This document shows positions 8,155 to 17,884 of a DNA stretch of 64,000 nucleotides, piece after piece. Each line of letters opens with the position of its first letter. The stretch's first letter is position 1. The translations under genes and the position numbers were made by a program. The notes under the pieces were generated by a model. That model saw nothing but the letters and a program-made list of their open reading frames with translations. It did no database searches and had not been told where the DNA came from. Source of the stretch: Desulfobaculum xiamenense (GTDB lineage Bacteria > Desulfobacterota > Desulfovibrionia > Desulfovibrionales > Desulfovibrionaceae); assembly GCF_011927665.1 (NCBI RefSeq), contig NZ_JAATJA010000002.1, positions 186,001-250,000 of the forward strand. Reading direction: 5' to 3'.

Positions 8155-9412
8155 TTTCGTGATCAAAAACGCGCTGTGGCGCGGCGAGGCTCATGACCTG
8201 TGCGTTGCCGACGGCAAGGTTCTCGAACTGCGCCCCGCCTCGGGCGAGGGCTACGGCGATGCTCCCGTGGTTGACGCCTCGGGCCTCGTCTTGCTGCCCG
8301 CGCTTATCGACGTGCACACCCACCTGCGCGAACCGGGCTTTGAGTGGAAGGAAGACATCGCCACCGGCCTGTCCGCCGCCGCCCACGGTGGCTTCGGCTC
8401 CGTGATGTGCATGGCCAACACGGACCCGGTCAACGACAACGCCGCCGTCACCGAACGCATGCTCGACCGCGCGCGTGAGGCGTTCCCCGGCGGCGGGCCC
8501 CGGTTGTTCCCGGTGGGCGCGCTCTCCGTGGGCCTTGCGGGCCACGAGCTTGCCCCCATGGGCGAGCTTGCCGCGGCGGGCTGCCGCGCCGTGTCCAACG
8601 ACGGCATGCCCGTGGCCAATTCCGAGCTGTTCCGCCACGCCGTGGAATATGCGGCCGATTTCGGGCTGACGGTCATCGACCACTGCGAGGACCCGCACAT
8701 GGCGCTTGGCGTTGGCGTGAACGAGGGCGCGATCAGCTCACGCCTTGGCCTCAAGGGTCAGCCCACCGTGGCCGAGAGCCTGCAGGTGGCGCGCGATGTG
8801 CTGCTGGCCGAGTATCTGGGCCTGCCCATCCACATCGCCCACGTGAGCTGCCGCGAGTCCGTGGAGCTCATCGCCCGCGCCAAGGAGCGCGGCGTGCGCG
8901 TCACGGCCGAGACCTGCCCGCATTACCTCCTCCTCACCGAGGACGCGGTGGAGGGCTACGACACGGCGGCCAAGGTCAATCCGCCCCTGCGGACCATGGA
9001 CCATGTGCAGGTGATGCGCGAGGCCCTGCGTACCGGTGTTATCGACATGCTGGCCACCGACCACGCGCCCCACGCCGCCCACGAGAAGGAAGTGCCCTTC
9101 ACGCAGGCCCCCAACGGCATCTCCGGGTTGGATACGGCCCTGTGCGTGACCATGGGGCTGGTGGACGAGGGTGTCTTGTCCCTCGACGACCTCGTGCGGG
9201 CGTGGGCGACGGCCCCGGCCAAGGCCTTCGGGCTTCCCGTGTGCGCCTTTGCGCCGGGCGATCCTGCGGACTTCACGCTCTACGATCCTTCGGCGTCGTG
9301 GGTGGTTTCCCCGCAGACCATGCATTCCAAGGGCAGGAACACCCCTCTTCTCGGGCGGACCATGCCCGGACGTACCGCGTTCCTGTACGTGAATGGTAAA
9401 CGTGTGGTTTGA
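8141..9412 (+). CDS. pyrC: Dihydroorotase
   Basis: A 423-residue class I dihydroorotase: [16 protein letters not shown] (metal HxH and substrate Arg), [33 protein letters not shown] and [13 protein letters not shown] are all present and intact. It interconverts carbamoyl-aspartate and dihydroorotate. The start is GTG at 8141 with GGGAGG upstream, inside the end of pyrB. The C-terminal [17 protein letters not shown] strand block is the usual end of the family. Confidence 0.95.
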   Translation: MSSPDFVIKNALWRGEAHDLCVADGKVLELRPASGEGYGDAPVVDASGLVLLPALIDVHTHLREPGFEWKEDIATGLSAAAHGGFGSVMCMANTDPVNDNAAVTERMLDRAREAFPGGGPRLFPVGALSVGLAGHELAPMGELAAAGCRAVSNDGMPVANSELFRHAVEYAADFGLTVIDHCEDPHMALGVGVNEGAISSRLGLKGQPTVAESLQVARDVLLAEYLGLPIHIAHVSCRESVELIARAKERGVRVTAETCPHYLLLTEDAVEGYDTAAKVNPPLRTMDHVQVMREALRTGVIDMLATDHAPHAAHEKEVPFTQAPNGISGLDTALCVTMGLVDEGVLSLDDLVRAWATAPAKAFGLPVCAFAPGDPADFTLYDPSASWVVSPQTMHSKGRNTPLLGRTMPGRTAFLYVNGKRVV

Positions 9413-9500
9413 CCTTCCGGCGGAGGCTTCATATAGTTCGTTCCTTCCGTATCGAATGGAAACCTGCGCCTGACACGACACGTCAAACGGAGTGATATAC

Positions 9501-10826
9501 ATGAGCGAGCCGTACAAGGACGCCGTTGGCATCTGCAAGACGATCATGCGAAACGGCTACGACGCCTACGTGATCAACGCCCGCCTGCAGCGGGAGATCA
9601 TGGAGGAAGGCAAGGAAGTCGAACTCGACATTGCCACTGACATCGATTTCAAGGGACTCGACAAGCTGTTCCCGGAAATTGCCCATCCCAACGAGCCGAA
9701 GGTTCTCGCCGCGCTGCGCGAGAACGAGGTGCTCTACCGCTTCTATCCCATCGAGGCCGAGGATGGCGCGTACCCCGAGGAGTGCGTGTCGCGTATGACG
9801 CCGCGCCTGCTCAAGCGCCTCGAAGAGCATGGCGACCTGCCGCCGACCCTCGCCTGTCCGTATCTGCCCGAGGCCAAGGACCGCTATTCCGGGTTCAAGG
9901 ACCTCGAAAGCGGCGTGGTGTGCCTCGCCGGGTTTGCGGACGACACCCTCAAGCGCGACTACCTGCGCGGCGTGCGCGCCCTGCGTTTCGCGGCCAACTA
10001 CAATCTCCCCATCGAGGAGAACACCTGGCTGGCCATCGTCCGTGGCGCGCGGCGCATTCTCGACTACGTCTCCGTGTCCGACATCATGGACGAGTGGCGC
10101 AAGGTCGAGGCCGAGAACATGCACAAGTTCGTGCAGTTGCTCTTCGACTGCCAGCTCCTGCATGGCCTCATCCCCGAGGTCGCGGCCCTGTCCCGCGTGG
10201 TGCAGCGCCGCAACGACGACATCGAGGAAACCGTCTTCGAGCACACCCTGAGCGTGATGCGCCACTACCCTGAGGAGAGTGCCTACGACTGGAAGGGCAC
10301 CCTCGCCTGCATGTTCCACGACGTGGGCAAGCTCTACACCGGCGAGTTCTTCGAGGGCAGCTGGCACTTCTACCAGCACCACCGCGTGGGTGCGCAGGTG
10401 ACCCGCAAGATCATGAACCGCCTGCGCTTTGCGTCGGAGGATGTGGATCTCGTCTGCAACCTCGTGCGCAACCACAAGCGCTTCAGCTTCATGCTCACGG
10501 ACCGGGGCATCCGCCGCTTCATGGCCCTTAGCGAGCACAAGCGCATCATTGAGATGGAGCGCGCATCGGTGAAGGCCCGCGAAGGCAACTACACCGAGTT
10601 CAATCACAACATGAAGATGATGGAGCGCACCGAGACCCCCGAGGAAATGCTCGAACCGCTCCTCAATGGCAACGAGATCATGGAATTCACCGGCCTGCAC
10701 CCCGGCCCCAGCGTTGGGCTTATCCGCGAGGCGCTGCTTCAGGCGCAGGTCGCGGGGGATGTGGCCTCGGTGCCGGATGCCGTGGAATTCGTCATCCGCT
10801 ACAAGGAGCGCGAGAACCTCTCCTGA
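9501..10826 (+). CDS. HD-domain protein with degenerate CCA-adding/poly(A) polymerase-like head
   Basis: A 441-residue protein with the architecture of bacterial tRNA nucleotidyltransferases (head, neck, HD domain), but the head has lost its catalytic motifs. Where the family has GGxVRD there is INARLQ (residues 25-30), and where it has DxDxxT there is ELDIAT (41-46). The neck YLRGVRALRFAANYNL fits the family's RR/FA motif. The HD domain is intact (HTLSVMRH, then FHDVGK at about 271-276, then HH and VRNHKRF). It is probably a phosphohydrolase of nucleotide or RNA ends rather than a polymerase; function is inferred. GGAG eight bases before the ATG at 9501 decides the start. Confidence 0.75.
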   Translation: MSEPYKDAVGICKTIMRNGYDAYVINARLQREIMEEGKEVELDIATDIDFKGLDKLFPEIAHPNEPKVLAALRENEVLYRFYPIEAEDGAYPEECVSRMTPRLLKRLEEHGDLPPTLACPYLPEAKDRYSGFKDLESGVVCLAGFADDTLKRDYLRGVRALRFAANYNLPIEENTWLAIVRGARRILDYVSVSDIMDEWRKVEAENMHKFVQLLFDCQLLHGLIPEVAALSRVVQRRNDDIEETVFEHTLSVMRHYPEESAYDWKGTLACMFHDVGKLYTGEFFEGSWHFYQHHRVGAQVTRKIMNRLRFASEDVDLVCNLVRNHKRFSFMLTDRGIRRFMALSEHKRIIEMERASVKAREGNYTEFNHNMKMMERTETPEEMLEPLLNGNEIMEFTGLHPGPSVGLIREALLQAQVAGDVASVPDAVEFVIRYKERENLS

Positions 10827-10996
10827 TGGAGACGTTTGGCGACCCCTTGAGAATCCCGGCCAAATAGGCGACAAGCGAACGGTGCGGGCGCAACGGTGCG
10901 CCCGCGCCGTCATCTCGTTTCCCGGCCACGGCCGATTTCCGGCCGGACGGGGAAACCGGTCCGCGCTGACCGCGCGAGACCGAAACCGGAAGGACT

Positions 10997-12052
10997 ATGG
11001 ATACGAAGAAAAACCTGCTCGACCTGACCCTTGACGATCTGCGCGAATTCATCCGCTCCCTTGGCGAACCCGCATACCGGGCGGACCAGGTGTTCCAGTG
11101 GCTGTGGCAGAAAGGCTGCCGCGACTTCGCGGAGATGACCAACATTTCCAAGGCGTTCAGGGAGAAGCTCGCCGAGGCCTCGTTCATCGGCTGGCCCGAC
11201 ATCGAGAAGACCGCCGTGAGCAGCGATGGAACGGTGAAGTTCCTGCTGCGCTACGCGGACGGGGAACTCGTGGAAACTGTGCTCATCCCGGAGGAGGGGC
11301 ACACCACGCAGTGCCTGTCCTCGCAGGTGGGCTGCCCCATGGCCTGCACCTTCTGCAGTACCGGCCAGATGGGGCTGACCCGCAACATGACCATGGGCGA
11401 GATTCTCGGGCAGGTGCTCGTTGCGCGCGAATACATCGCCGCCCACGAGGACGACGTCGCGCCGCTGCGCAACATCGTCTTCATGGGCATGGGCGACCCG
11501 CTGCTCAACGTGACGGAGATGGTGCGCGCCCTGACGACCATGACGCACGACAAGGGACTGGGATTCTCCAGCCGGAGAATCACGGTGTCGAGCGTCGGAA
11601 TCCTTAAAGGACTGGAGGTGCTCGGGGATTGTGGGCTGGCTCAGCTCGCCATCTCCCTGCATGCGCCGACGCAGGAGCTTCGGGAACAGCTTATGCCCAA
11701 GGCGGCCCGCCAGCTGCCTCTGGACCAGCTGATGGCGGTTCTCGACCGCTACCCCCTGAAGCCCCGTGAACGCGTCACCTACGAATACATCCTGCTGCGC
11801 GGCGTCAACGACAGACCCGAGCACGCACGGCAATTGGTGAAGCTTCTGGGCGGGCGCAAGGCGAAGGTCAACCTTATCGCCTACAACCCCTCGCCCGGCG
11901 CGCCGTACAAGGCCCCCCACCCGGACGACATTCTCGCCTTCGAGAAGATCCTCTGGGCCAAAGGGCTCACCGCCATCCTGCGCAAGAGCAAGGGGCAGGA
12001 CATCGCGGCGGCGTGCGGGCAGCTCAAGGCGAAACACATCTCCGAGTCCTAA
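10997..12052 (+). CDS. rlmN: 23S rRNA/tRNA adenine-C2 methyltransferase RlmN
   Basis: A 351-residue radical SAM methylase: cluster motif CPMACTFC within [19 protein letters not shown], then MGMGDPLLN, and the C-terminal catalytic Cys in AAACGQL. RlmN methylates C2 of A2503 in 23S rRNA and of A37 in some tRNAs, via a methylated Cys intermediate. The N-terminal RNA-binding helical region ([13 protein letters not shown]) is present. The ATG at 10997 follows a CGGAAGGA site. hisI starts 20 bases after the stop. Confidence 0.96.
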   Translation: MDTKKNLLDLTLDDLREFIRSLGEPAYRADQVFQWLWQKGCRDFAEMTNISKAFREKLAEASFIGWPDIEKTAVSSDGTVKFLLRYADGELVETVLIPEEGHTTQCLSSQVGCPMACTFCSTGQMGLTRNMTMGEILGQVLVAREYIAAHEDDVAPLRNIVFMGMGDPLLNVTEMVRALTTMTHDKGLGFSSRRITVSSVGILKGLEVLGDCGLAQLAISLHAPTQELREQLMPKAARQLPLDQLMAVLDRYPLKPRERVTYEYILLRGVNDRPEHARQLVKLLGGRKAKVNLIAYNPSPGAPYKAPHPDDILAFEKILWAKGLTAILRKSKGQDIAAACGQLKAKHISES

Positions 12053-12072
12053 ACGTCACTGAAGGGTTCACA

Positions 12073-12447
12073 ATGTTCGCACCGGATTTCGACAAGCAGG
12101 GCGGGCTGGTCCCCGCCATCGCGCAGGACGCCGACACCGGCGAAGTGCTCATGCTGGCCTACATGAACGAGGAGGCGTGGAAGCGCACCCTCGAAACCGG
12201 CGAGGCCCACTACTGGAGCCGTAGCCGCCAGTGCCTGTGGCACAAGGGCGGCACCAGCGGCCACGTGCAGAAGGTGCGTTCCATCCGCATCGACTGCGAC
12301 GACGACACCCTCGTGCTCATGATCGAGCAGGTGGGCGGCGCGGCCTGCCATACCGGCCGCAGATCCTGCTTCTTCCGCGAACTCGTAAACGGCGAGGTGA
12401 GCGAATGCTCGCCCATGGTCTTCGACCCCAAGGAGGTCTACAGGTAA
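12073..12447 (+). CDS. hisI: Phosphoribosyl-AMP cyclohydrolase
   Basis: A 124-residue stand-alone HisI (no HisE fusion). It shows the substrate motif SRQCLWHKG, the Mg-binding DCDDDT and the zinc Cys ligands CHTGRRSC. It opens the ring of phosphoribosyl-AMP in histidine synthesis. The ATG at 12073 is chosen because [10 protein letters not shown] aligns with the family start; an upstream in-frame ATG lies inside rlmN. Its stop overlaps the hisG start (TAATG). Confidence 0.95.
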   Translation: MFAPDFDKQGGLVPAIAQDADTGEVLMLAYMNEEAWKRTLETGEAHYWSRSRQCLWHKGGTSGHVQKVRSIRIDCDDDTLVLMIEQVGGAACHTGRRSCFFRELVNGEVSECSPMVFDPKEVYR

Positions 12448-13352
12448 TGGCTGCCACCAACGGAAACGGCAACGGGAACATCCTCAAGTTCGGCATCCCC
12501 AAGGGATCGCTGCAGGACGCCACCATCTCCCTTCTGGCCAAGGCTGGCTGGAAGCTTCGGCAGCATCACCGTAACTACTTTCCCGACGTCAACGACCATG
12601 ACCTCAAGTGCAATCTCTGCCGCGTGCAGGAGATTCCCCGCTACGTGGTGGACGGCACCCTCGACCTCGGCCTCACCGGCAAGGACTGGCTCCACGAGAC
12701 CGGTTGCGATAAGGACGTGGTGGTCATCTCCGACCTCATCTATTCCAAGGTCTCCAACCGCCCGGCCCGCTGGGTGCTGGCCGTGGCGGGCGATTCCCCC
12801 TACCGCCGGCCCGAGGACCTTGCCGGAAAGAAGGTTGCCACGGAGCTCATGAACTTCACGCGGGAATATTTCGAGAACGCGGGCATTCCCGTGCAGGTTG
12901 AATACTCCTGGGGCGCGACGGAGGCCAAGGTCGTCGAAGGCCTTGCCGACGCCATTGTGGAGGTCACCGAGACCGGCACCACCATCAAGGCCCATGGCCT
13001 GCGCATCATAGCCGAGCTGATGCAGTCCAACACCCAGCTCATCGCCAACCGCAAGGCGTTGGAAGACCCCTTTAAGCGCGAGAAGATCCGCCAGATCGAC
13101 ATGTTGCTCAAGGGTGCGCTGGATGCGGAATCCATGGTCGGCCTCAAGATGAACGTGCCCGAGGACCGCATCCCCGCCATCCTCGACGAGCTTCCGGCCA
13201 TCACCGCGCCCACCGTGGCCAACCTGTGGAACAAGAGCTGGGTGTCGGTGGAGATCATCGTCAGTCAGTCCGTGGTGCGCGACCTCATCCCCAAGCTTGT
13301 GGACCTTGGTGCCAAGGGCATCATCGAGTACCCGCTGAACAAGATCATCTAA
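12447..13352 (+). CDS. hisG: ATP phosphoribosyltransferase, long form
   Basis: A 301-residue HisG: N-terminal KFGIPKGSLQDATISLLAKAG, LDLGLTGKDWL, and the PRPP-binding loop EVTETGTTIKAHGL. After about residue 225 comes the ACT-like regulatory domain (PAITAPTVANLW, then SVEIIVSQSVVRDLI), so this is the histidine-inhibited long form that needs no HisZ. It carries out the first step of histidine synthesis. AAGGAGG ends 10 bases before the ATG. A short Asn/Gly stretch (NGNGNGN) precedes the catalytic domain. Confidence 0.95.
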   Translation: MAATNGNGNGNILKFGIPKGSLQDATISLLAKAGWKLRQHHRNYFPDVNDHDLKCNLCRVQEIPRYVVDGTLDLGLTGKDWLHETGCDKDVVVISDLIYSKVSNRPARWVLAVAGDSPYRRPEDLAGKKVATELMNFTREYFENAGIPVQVEYSWGATEAKVVEGLADAIVEVTETGTTIKAHGLRIIAELMQSNTQLIANRKALEDPFKREKIRQIDMLLKGALDAESMVGLKMNVPEDRIPAILDELPAITAPTVANLWNKSWVSVEIIVSQSVVRDLIPKLVDLGAKGIIEYPLNKII

Positions 13353-13381
13353 CGGCACCGCGCCGTTTCGATCCATACGAC

Positions 13382-13412
13382 AAGGCCCCCTTCCGCGAGG
13401 AAGGGGGCCTTT
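13382..13412 (+). terminator. Terminator after hisG
   Basis: Perfect 13-bp stem AAGGCCCCCTTCC / GGAAGGGGGCCTT with a GCGA loop, then TT. The symmetrical A and T ends would let it serve both strands. Confidence 0.85.
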
Positions 13413-13466
13413 GCCTTTCGGTGGACGTGGGCGTCGGGGTAGGGAGCCGACGGCGTGTCCCCCGAA

Positions 13467-13502
13467 AAACGGTGAGAGCCTCCGGCCGATCCGGAGGCTC
13501 TC
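13467..13502 (-). terminator. Terminator after glnA
   Basis: Stem GAGAGCCTCCGG / CCGGAGGCTCTC with loop CCGAT; on the minus strand it is followed by ACCGTTTTTCGG. It lies about 37 bases past the glnA stop. Confidence 0.85.
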
Positions 13503-13538
13503 CCGTGTGTGCTTCTGAGGGGTCTATGGAGGTCGTGA

Positions 13539-14885
13539 TTACAGGACCGGCAGGTACCTGTTGATCTCGTATTCGGAGACGTGGGTGCGGTATTCGTCCC
13601 ACTCGGCCAGCTTGTTCTCCACGAGGTTCCTGTGGAGGGATTCGCCGAGGGTCTCCTTCATCAGTTCGGACGCTTCGAGGGTCTTGGCGGCGGTGTAGAG
13701 ATCGCCGGGCAGGGCCTCGATGCCATGGGTGTCCATGTCCTTCTCGGTGAAGGCGAAGATGTTCTTCTCCACCGCGGGTCCGAGCTCGTAGCCTTCCTCG
13801 ATGCCCTTGAGGCCAGCAGCGAGCTGCACGGCGAAGCAGAGGTAGGGGTTGGCCGCCGGATCGGGGTTACGCAGCTCGATGCGGGTGGCCGCTTCCTTGC
13901 CGGGCTTGTACATGGGCACGCGGATGAGGGCGGAGCGGTTGCGCTGGGCCCAGGCGATGTACACCGGAGCCTCGTAGCCGGGCACGAGACGCTTGTAGGA
14001 GTTCACCCACTGGTTCGTGACGCAGCAGAATTCCTTGGCGTGCTTGAGCAGGCCCGCGATGTAGGACTTGCACTCGCCGGAGAGGCCGTTGGGGTCCTTG
14101 GGATCGAAGAAGGCGTTGCGGCCGTTCTTGAACAGGGACTGGTGCACGTGCATGCCGGAGCCGTTCTGTCCGAAGATGGGCTTGGGCATGAAGGACACGT
14201 ACGCGCCGTGCTTGCGGGCCACTTCCTTGGCCACCACGCGGTAGGTGATGGCGATGTCGGCCATCAGCAGGCCTTCGTTGTAGCGCAGGTCGATTTCGTG
14301 CTGGGAGGGAGCCACCTCGTGGTGGGAGTACTCGACCTGCACGCCCATGCGCTGAAGGGCAAAGATGATTTCGCGGCGGATGTCGTTGCCGAGGTCCAGC
14401 GGCGGCGCATCGAAGTAGCCGCCCACATCCAGCGGGTCGGGCTTGCGGGAGTTGCCGAACACGAAGAACTCAAGCTCGGGGCCAACGTAGAAGGTGTAGC
14501 CCTTCTCGGCGGCCTTGGCGATGACCTTCTTGAGGACGTAGCGGGAATCGTTCTCGTAGGGGGTCATGTCGGGCAGCTTGATGTCGCAGAACATGCGCGC
14601 CACGGGGCGCTCGGTGGGCCGCCAGGACACCATCTGGAAGGTGGTGGGATCGGGGATGGCCACCATGTCCGACTCCTCGATGCGGGTGAAGCCGAGGATG
14701 GAGGAGCCATCGAAGCCCATGCCTTCCTCGAAGGCGGCCTCAAGCTCGTTCGGGGTGACCTGGAAGCTTTTCAGCGTGCCCAGGATGTCGATGAACCAGA
14801 ACTGTACGAAGCTGACGTTGTAGTCGCGTACGGCCTTGAGAACGTCATCCGCGTTCTTGCAGTTGAATACCGGCGTCTGTTCCAT
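13539..14885 (-). CDS. glnA: Type I glutamine synthetase
   Basis: A 448-residue glutamine synthetase. The beta-grasp N-terminus (FVQFWFIDILGTLKSFQV) is followed by GMGFDGSSI, the ATP/metal block NGSGMHVHQSLFKNGRNAF and the substrate loop NRSALIRVPMY. It makes glutamine from glutamate, ammonia and ATP. The region where adenylylated enzymes have NLYDLPPEE reads DLYTAAKTLEASE, so E. coli-type adenylylation control is doubtful and the GSI-alpha group is likelier. The ATG at 14885 has GGAGGG upstream; the reading frame continues 25 codons further but without a ribosome site or family similarity. Confidence 0.95.
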   Translation of the reverse strand: MEQTPVFNCKNADDVLKAVRDYNVSFVQFWFIDILGTLKSFQVTPNELEAAFEEGMGFDGSSILGFTRIEESDMVAIPDPTTFQMVSWRPTERPVARMFCDIKLPDMTPYENDSRYVLKKVIAKAAEKGYTFYVGPELEFFVFGNSRKPDPLDVGGYFDAPPLDLGNDIRREIIFALQRMGVQVEYSHHEVAPSQHEIDLRYNEGLLMADIAITYRVVAKEVARKHGAYVSFMPKPIFGQNGSGMHVHQSLFKNGRNAFFDPKDPNGLSGECKSYIAGLLKHAKEFCCVTNQWVNSYKRLVPGYEAPVYIAWAQRNRSALIRVPMYKPGKEAATRIELRNPDPAANPYLCFAVQLAAGLKGIEEGYELGPAVEKNIFAFTEKDMDTHGIEALPGDLYTAAKTLEASELMKETLGESLHRNLVENKLAEWDEYRTHVSEYEINRYLPVL

Positions 14886-14962
14886 GGGGTGATCCCTCCG
14901 GAAAATGGTGTATTCGTGAAAAGGTCTGTTGGCCCTTGTCGTCCGGAACTGCCCGGGCACAT

Positions 14963-14977
14963 ATCAAAACCCGGGCC
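14963..14977 (-). promoter_or_regulatory. Possible sigma-54 type promoter upstream of glnA
   Basis: On the minus strand, TGGCCCGGGTTTTGAT keeps the GG of the -24 element and has GA ten bases later where the consensus has GC. It lies about 80 bases from the glnA start. The -12 mismatch makes it weak. Confidence 0.25.
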
Positions 14978-15111
14978 AGAAGAACAAAATGTTGTCTGAT
15001 CAGCGGGATAGCAGAAAGCTGGCCCTATGGCAAATTTTTTATTCTGACATTTGTGTAAACAAAAGGGCTTTCAATAACGAAAAAAATACTCAAAATGTTA
15101 ATCTGACAAAA

Positions 15112-16077
15112 TTACGCACCACCAAGCAACCCGTCGATGAGAAACTTCGCCAACTCCGCCTCGCGTTGGTCGAGGCGGGAGAGGCCAGCCTCGCGGGCCA
15201 TGCGCTTGGCCTGCGCTATTTCCGCGCCCGTCGGCGAGCGCGCCAGTTCGCGGCGCTTCGCCGCCGGGCCGCAGGTGCGGTACTGGGCCATGACGTTGAC
15301 GTAGGTGTTGAGCGAGAGCCGCGCGAGGAAGACCATCCAGTCCTTCGTGCCCGCAAGGCCTTCCGGCAGCACCAGATGACGCACCAGAAGTCCCCGTTCG
15401 GCGATGCCGTCGTCGTTGACCACGAGGTCGTCCACCTGCCGGTGCATTTCGGCGATGGCCTCGCGGGCGCGCTGGGGATAGTCCTGTGCGTCGGCGTAGG
15501 CCTTGGCCGCGTCGCTGCTCCAGAATTTGGCGTCGGGCATGTAGATGTCCACCACGCCGTCCAGCAGGCGCAGGGTTTCCTGCGCGTCGTAGCCGCCGGA
15601 GTTGTAGACCAGCGGCAGGTTGAGGCCCTCCTCGCAGGCGATGACCAGCGCTTCGAGAATTTGCGGCACCACATGCGAGGGCGAGACGAGGTTGATGTTG
15701 TGCGCGCCGCGCCGGGCAAGCGACAGCATCATCCCGGCTAGCTCTCGCGCTGTGACCGGATGCCCCTCCGCCTCCGGGAATTCGTGGATGTGGCTCACCT
15801 CCCGGTTCTGGCAGAACGCGCACGAGAGGTTGCAGTGGGTGAAGAATATGGTGCCCGACCCGCGCGAGCCGCTTATGGGCGATTCCTCGCCGAAGTGCAG
15901 GTCGTGGCTGGCGACGCCTGCCAGCCGCCCCGTGCGGCAGTAACCGCGCGTGTCTTCGATGCGGTTCACGCCGCAGCTGCGCGGGCACAGGACGCAACGC
16001 TCCAGCGCGGCCACGGCGGCCTCGGCGCGGCGGACCAGTTCACCACTTCGATGCAGGGCGATGTATGACGGTTCCAT
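15112..16077 (-). CDS. Radical SAM protein, PflA-like (COG1313 type)
   Basis: A 321-residue radical SAM protein of the putative pyruvate-formate-lyase-activating group. An N-terminal Cys cluster, CVLCPRSCGV (about residues 28-37), precedes the SAM cluster motif CNLSCAFC (about 82-89). The barrel block INLVSPSHVVPQILEAL and the strand LPLVYNSGGYD are diagnostic. The family's substrate is not known; despite the name it need not activate a glycyl-radical enzyme, and no such enzyme is nearby. It is transcribed leftward, ending in an AT-rich region upstream of glnA. Confidence 0.85.
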   Translation of the reverse strand: MEPSYIALHRSGELVRRAEAAVAALERCVLCPRSCGVNRIEDTRGYCRTGRLAGVASHDLHFGEESPISGSRGSGTIFFTHCNLSCAFCQNREVSHIHEFPEAEGHPVTARELAGMMLSLARRGAHNINLVSPSHVVPQILEALVIACEEGLNLPLVYNSGGYDAQETLRLLDGVVDIYMPDAKFWSSDAAKAYADAQDYPQRAREAIAEMHRQVDDLVVNDDGIAERGLLVRHLVLPEGLAGTKDWMVFLARLSLNTYVNVMAQYRTCGPAAKRRELARSPTGAEIAQAKRMAREAGLSRLDQREAELAKFLIDGLLGGA

Positions 16078-16211
16078 GGAATCACTCTACACGCTTCCCG
16101 TCGTCGCTGCCAAGACGGGAATGAAACGGATGGGTGTCTTGTGGGACAGCCGGCATGCAACCGACCGGTATTCAAGGGAAAGAAGATGGAGTTGGCGGGA
16201 GGTGATGCGCC

Positions 16212-16724
16212 TTACGCGCGGCTGAGCGCAAGGGCGAGGGCCGTGGTCAGCTTGATGAGTTCCGAGTTGTTTTTGCGCACCGTGGCCGCCAGACGCTTCG
16301 ACAGCGCGGTGAGCAGGCGCACGCCGATGATCGGTTCGCGCTCCAGCAGGTCGAAGAACCGGGCGCGGTCCGTGCGCAGGAATTCGCAGGGTTCGAGGGT
16401 CTCCACCGTGGCGGAGCGGGTGTCGCGGTCGATGAGCGCCATTTCCCCGAATAGCGGGCACAGTGCGCCGTCGAGGGTGGCCAGCACCTTGCGCGGGTCC
16501 TTGAGCTCCTCCAGCGGGACGCTCATGCCCTTGATGAGCATGGACTTGGTGATGCGTACGCGTCCTTTTACAAGAATGTACATTTCGTCACCGGTGTCGC
16601 CTTCGGCGATGAGCTTCTCGCCCTTGTCCACGCTGAAGGTGGAGAAGATGGGCTTGACGCGTTCGAGCTCCTCGGGCGGGAAGTCCGCGAACAGGGCGAC
16701 GTTCGTCCACTGGAATTTGTCCAT
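16212..16724 (-). CDS. Cyclic nucleotide-binding (CAP-ED) domain protein
   Basis: A 170-residue protein that is essentially one cNMP-binding jelly roll: GEKLIAEGDTGDEMYILVKGRVRI at about residues 35-58, then LFGEMALIDRDTRSATVETLEPCEFL, the phosphate-binding-cassette position. The helical C-terminus (about 125-170) shows no DNA-binding helix-turn-helix, so it is not a CRP-type regulator. It starts 14 bases after the K+ channel gene, and the two are probably co-translated; it may sense a nucleotide for the channel or the citrate synthase, which is inference. Confidence 0.82.
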   Translation of the reverse strand: MDKFQWTNVALFADFPPEELERVKPIFSTFSVDKGEKLIAEGDTGDEMYILVKGRVRITKSMLIKGMSVPLEELKDPRKVLATLDGALCPLFGEMALIDRDTRSATVETLEPCEFLRTDRARFFDLLEREPIIGVRLLTALSKRLAATVRKNNSELIKLTTALALALSRA

Positions 16725-16738
16725 GCGTGGCCTCGCTT

Positions 16739-17884
16739 TCAGCCCCCGCTCGCCGCGGGCTTGAGGAACAGAATGCCGTCGTAGTCCGCCAGCGGCTGGG
16801 CCTGTTCTGGATTGACGAGGATGTCCGGACCGCTCTGGCCGAGGGAGGTCTGCTGCCCCGTGGCGGTGAACAGTTCGAGGATGAACTGGTCCAGCGCGGA
16901 GCCTTCGTCGAGCATGTCCTTGAGGTTTAGGTCCCTGGATTCCTTGCACAGGGCAAGGGGCAGTTCCCCGGCGCCAGTCTGCCGGGTCGCGACGAGCTCG
17001 CCCCAGTTCATGCGACGTTCGTCCGCCGAGAGTGCCCGGTAGTCGAGACAACCCGGCCCCTGCACGCCCACCAGCCGCTGGAGGAAGGGCCACACCGAGG
17101 GCGTCGCGCCCATCAGTCCGAGGATGAGGGAGGTCATCTCGCCGCGCGCTACGATTTCGTCCACACCTGCGCGCAGGAGGTGGGTGTAGTTCTCCGCGAG
17201 CATGACCTCGGCGTAGATTTTCGCCTTGGGGGCCAGCCCGCGCACGATGAGCGCGGCGTAGAGGTTCTGTTGGTCCGCGTCCTGCGGGGGCATGCCCGCC
17301 TGACTCAGGATGTAGACCACGCGGGCCTGCGTGGGGCTTGCGCGGTGGATGACGTTTTCGTGGGTGGGGTCGCCGTAGACGAAGTGCAGGCGGTTTTCCA
17401 TTTCGAGCTGAAAGGCCAGCGCCTCGCGTTCTTCGGCGGGGAGGTTGTTGACGAGGGTGAGTTCGGACCCACGCAGCACGCCTGTTTCCTTGAGCGTGCG
17501 GACGAGGTTGGGCGCGTAGGAGTTCCAGCCGACGATGATGACGTGTCCGGAGAGGTTCACCTTGAGCAGCCCCTTGCGGCGTTTGGCATGGCGCTCCACG
17601 ATGAGCGAGGCGAGGTTGCCCGTGAGCGTGGAGACCATGCCGATTCCAGAGATCATGACCAGAAGGCCCAGAATCCGTCCCTCGGTTGTGGCGGGCACGA
17701 GGTCGCCGTAGCCGACGGTGGTCAGCGTGACCACCGCCCACCATACGGCGCTCAGAAAGTCGTCGCGGCCCTGCGGCCTGAGTTCGATGAGGTAGAAGCC
17801 CACCGAACTCAGGCACAGGAGCAGGGCGATGAACAGCAGGAGCTTGTGGAATGGATTCCTAAACGCCGTCCTCGTGGTCGTCAT
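16739..17884 (-). CDS. Potassium channel with RCK/TrkA-N domain
   Basis: A 381-residue two-helix K+ channel: TM1 (about residues 14-34), selectivity filter TVGYGD (56-61), TM2 (70-90), then a cytoplasmic RCK domain beginning HVIIVGWNSYAPNL (about 113). A C-terminal extension (about 270-381) has no domain I recognise. Such channels are tetramers in the inner membrane gated by ligands bound to RCK. The start overlaps the end of the upstream citrate synthase gene by 26 bases, so translational coupling is likely. Confidence 0.9.
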   Translation of the reverse strand: MTTTRTAFRNPFHKLLLFIALLLCLSSVGFYLIELRPQGRDDFLSAVWWAVVTLTTVGYGDLVPATTEGRILGLLVMISGIGMVSTLTGNLASLIVERHAKRRKGLLKVNLSGHVIIVGWNSYAPNLVRTLKETGVLRGSELTLVNNLPAEEREALAFQLEMENRLHFVYGDPTHENVIHRASPTQARVVYILSQAGMPPQDADQQNLYAALIVRGLAPKAKIYAEVMLAENYTHLLRAGVDEIVARGEMTSLILGLMGATPSVWPFLQRLVGVQGPGCLDYRALSADERRMNWGELVATRQTGAGELPLALCKESRDLNLKDMLDEGSALDQFILELFTATGQQTSLGQSGPDILVNPEQAQPLADYDGILFLKPAASGG

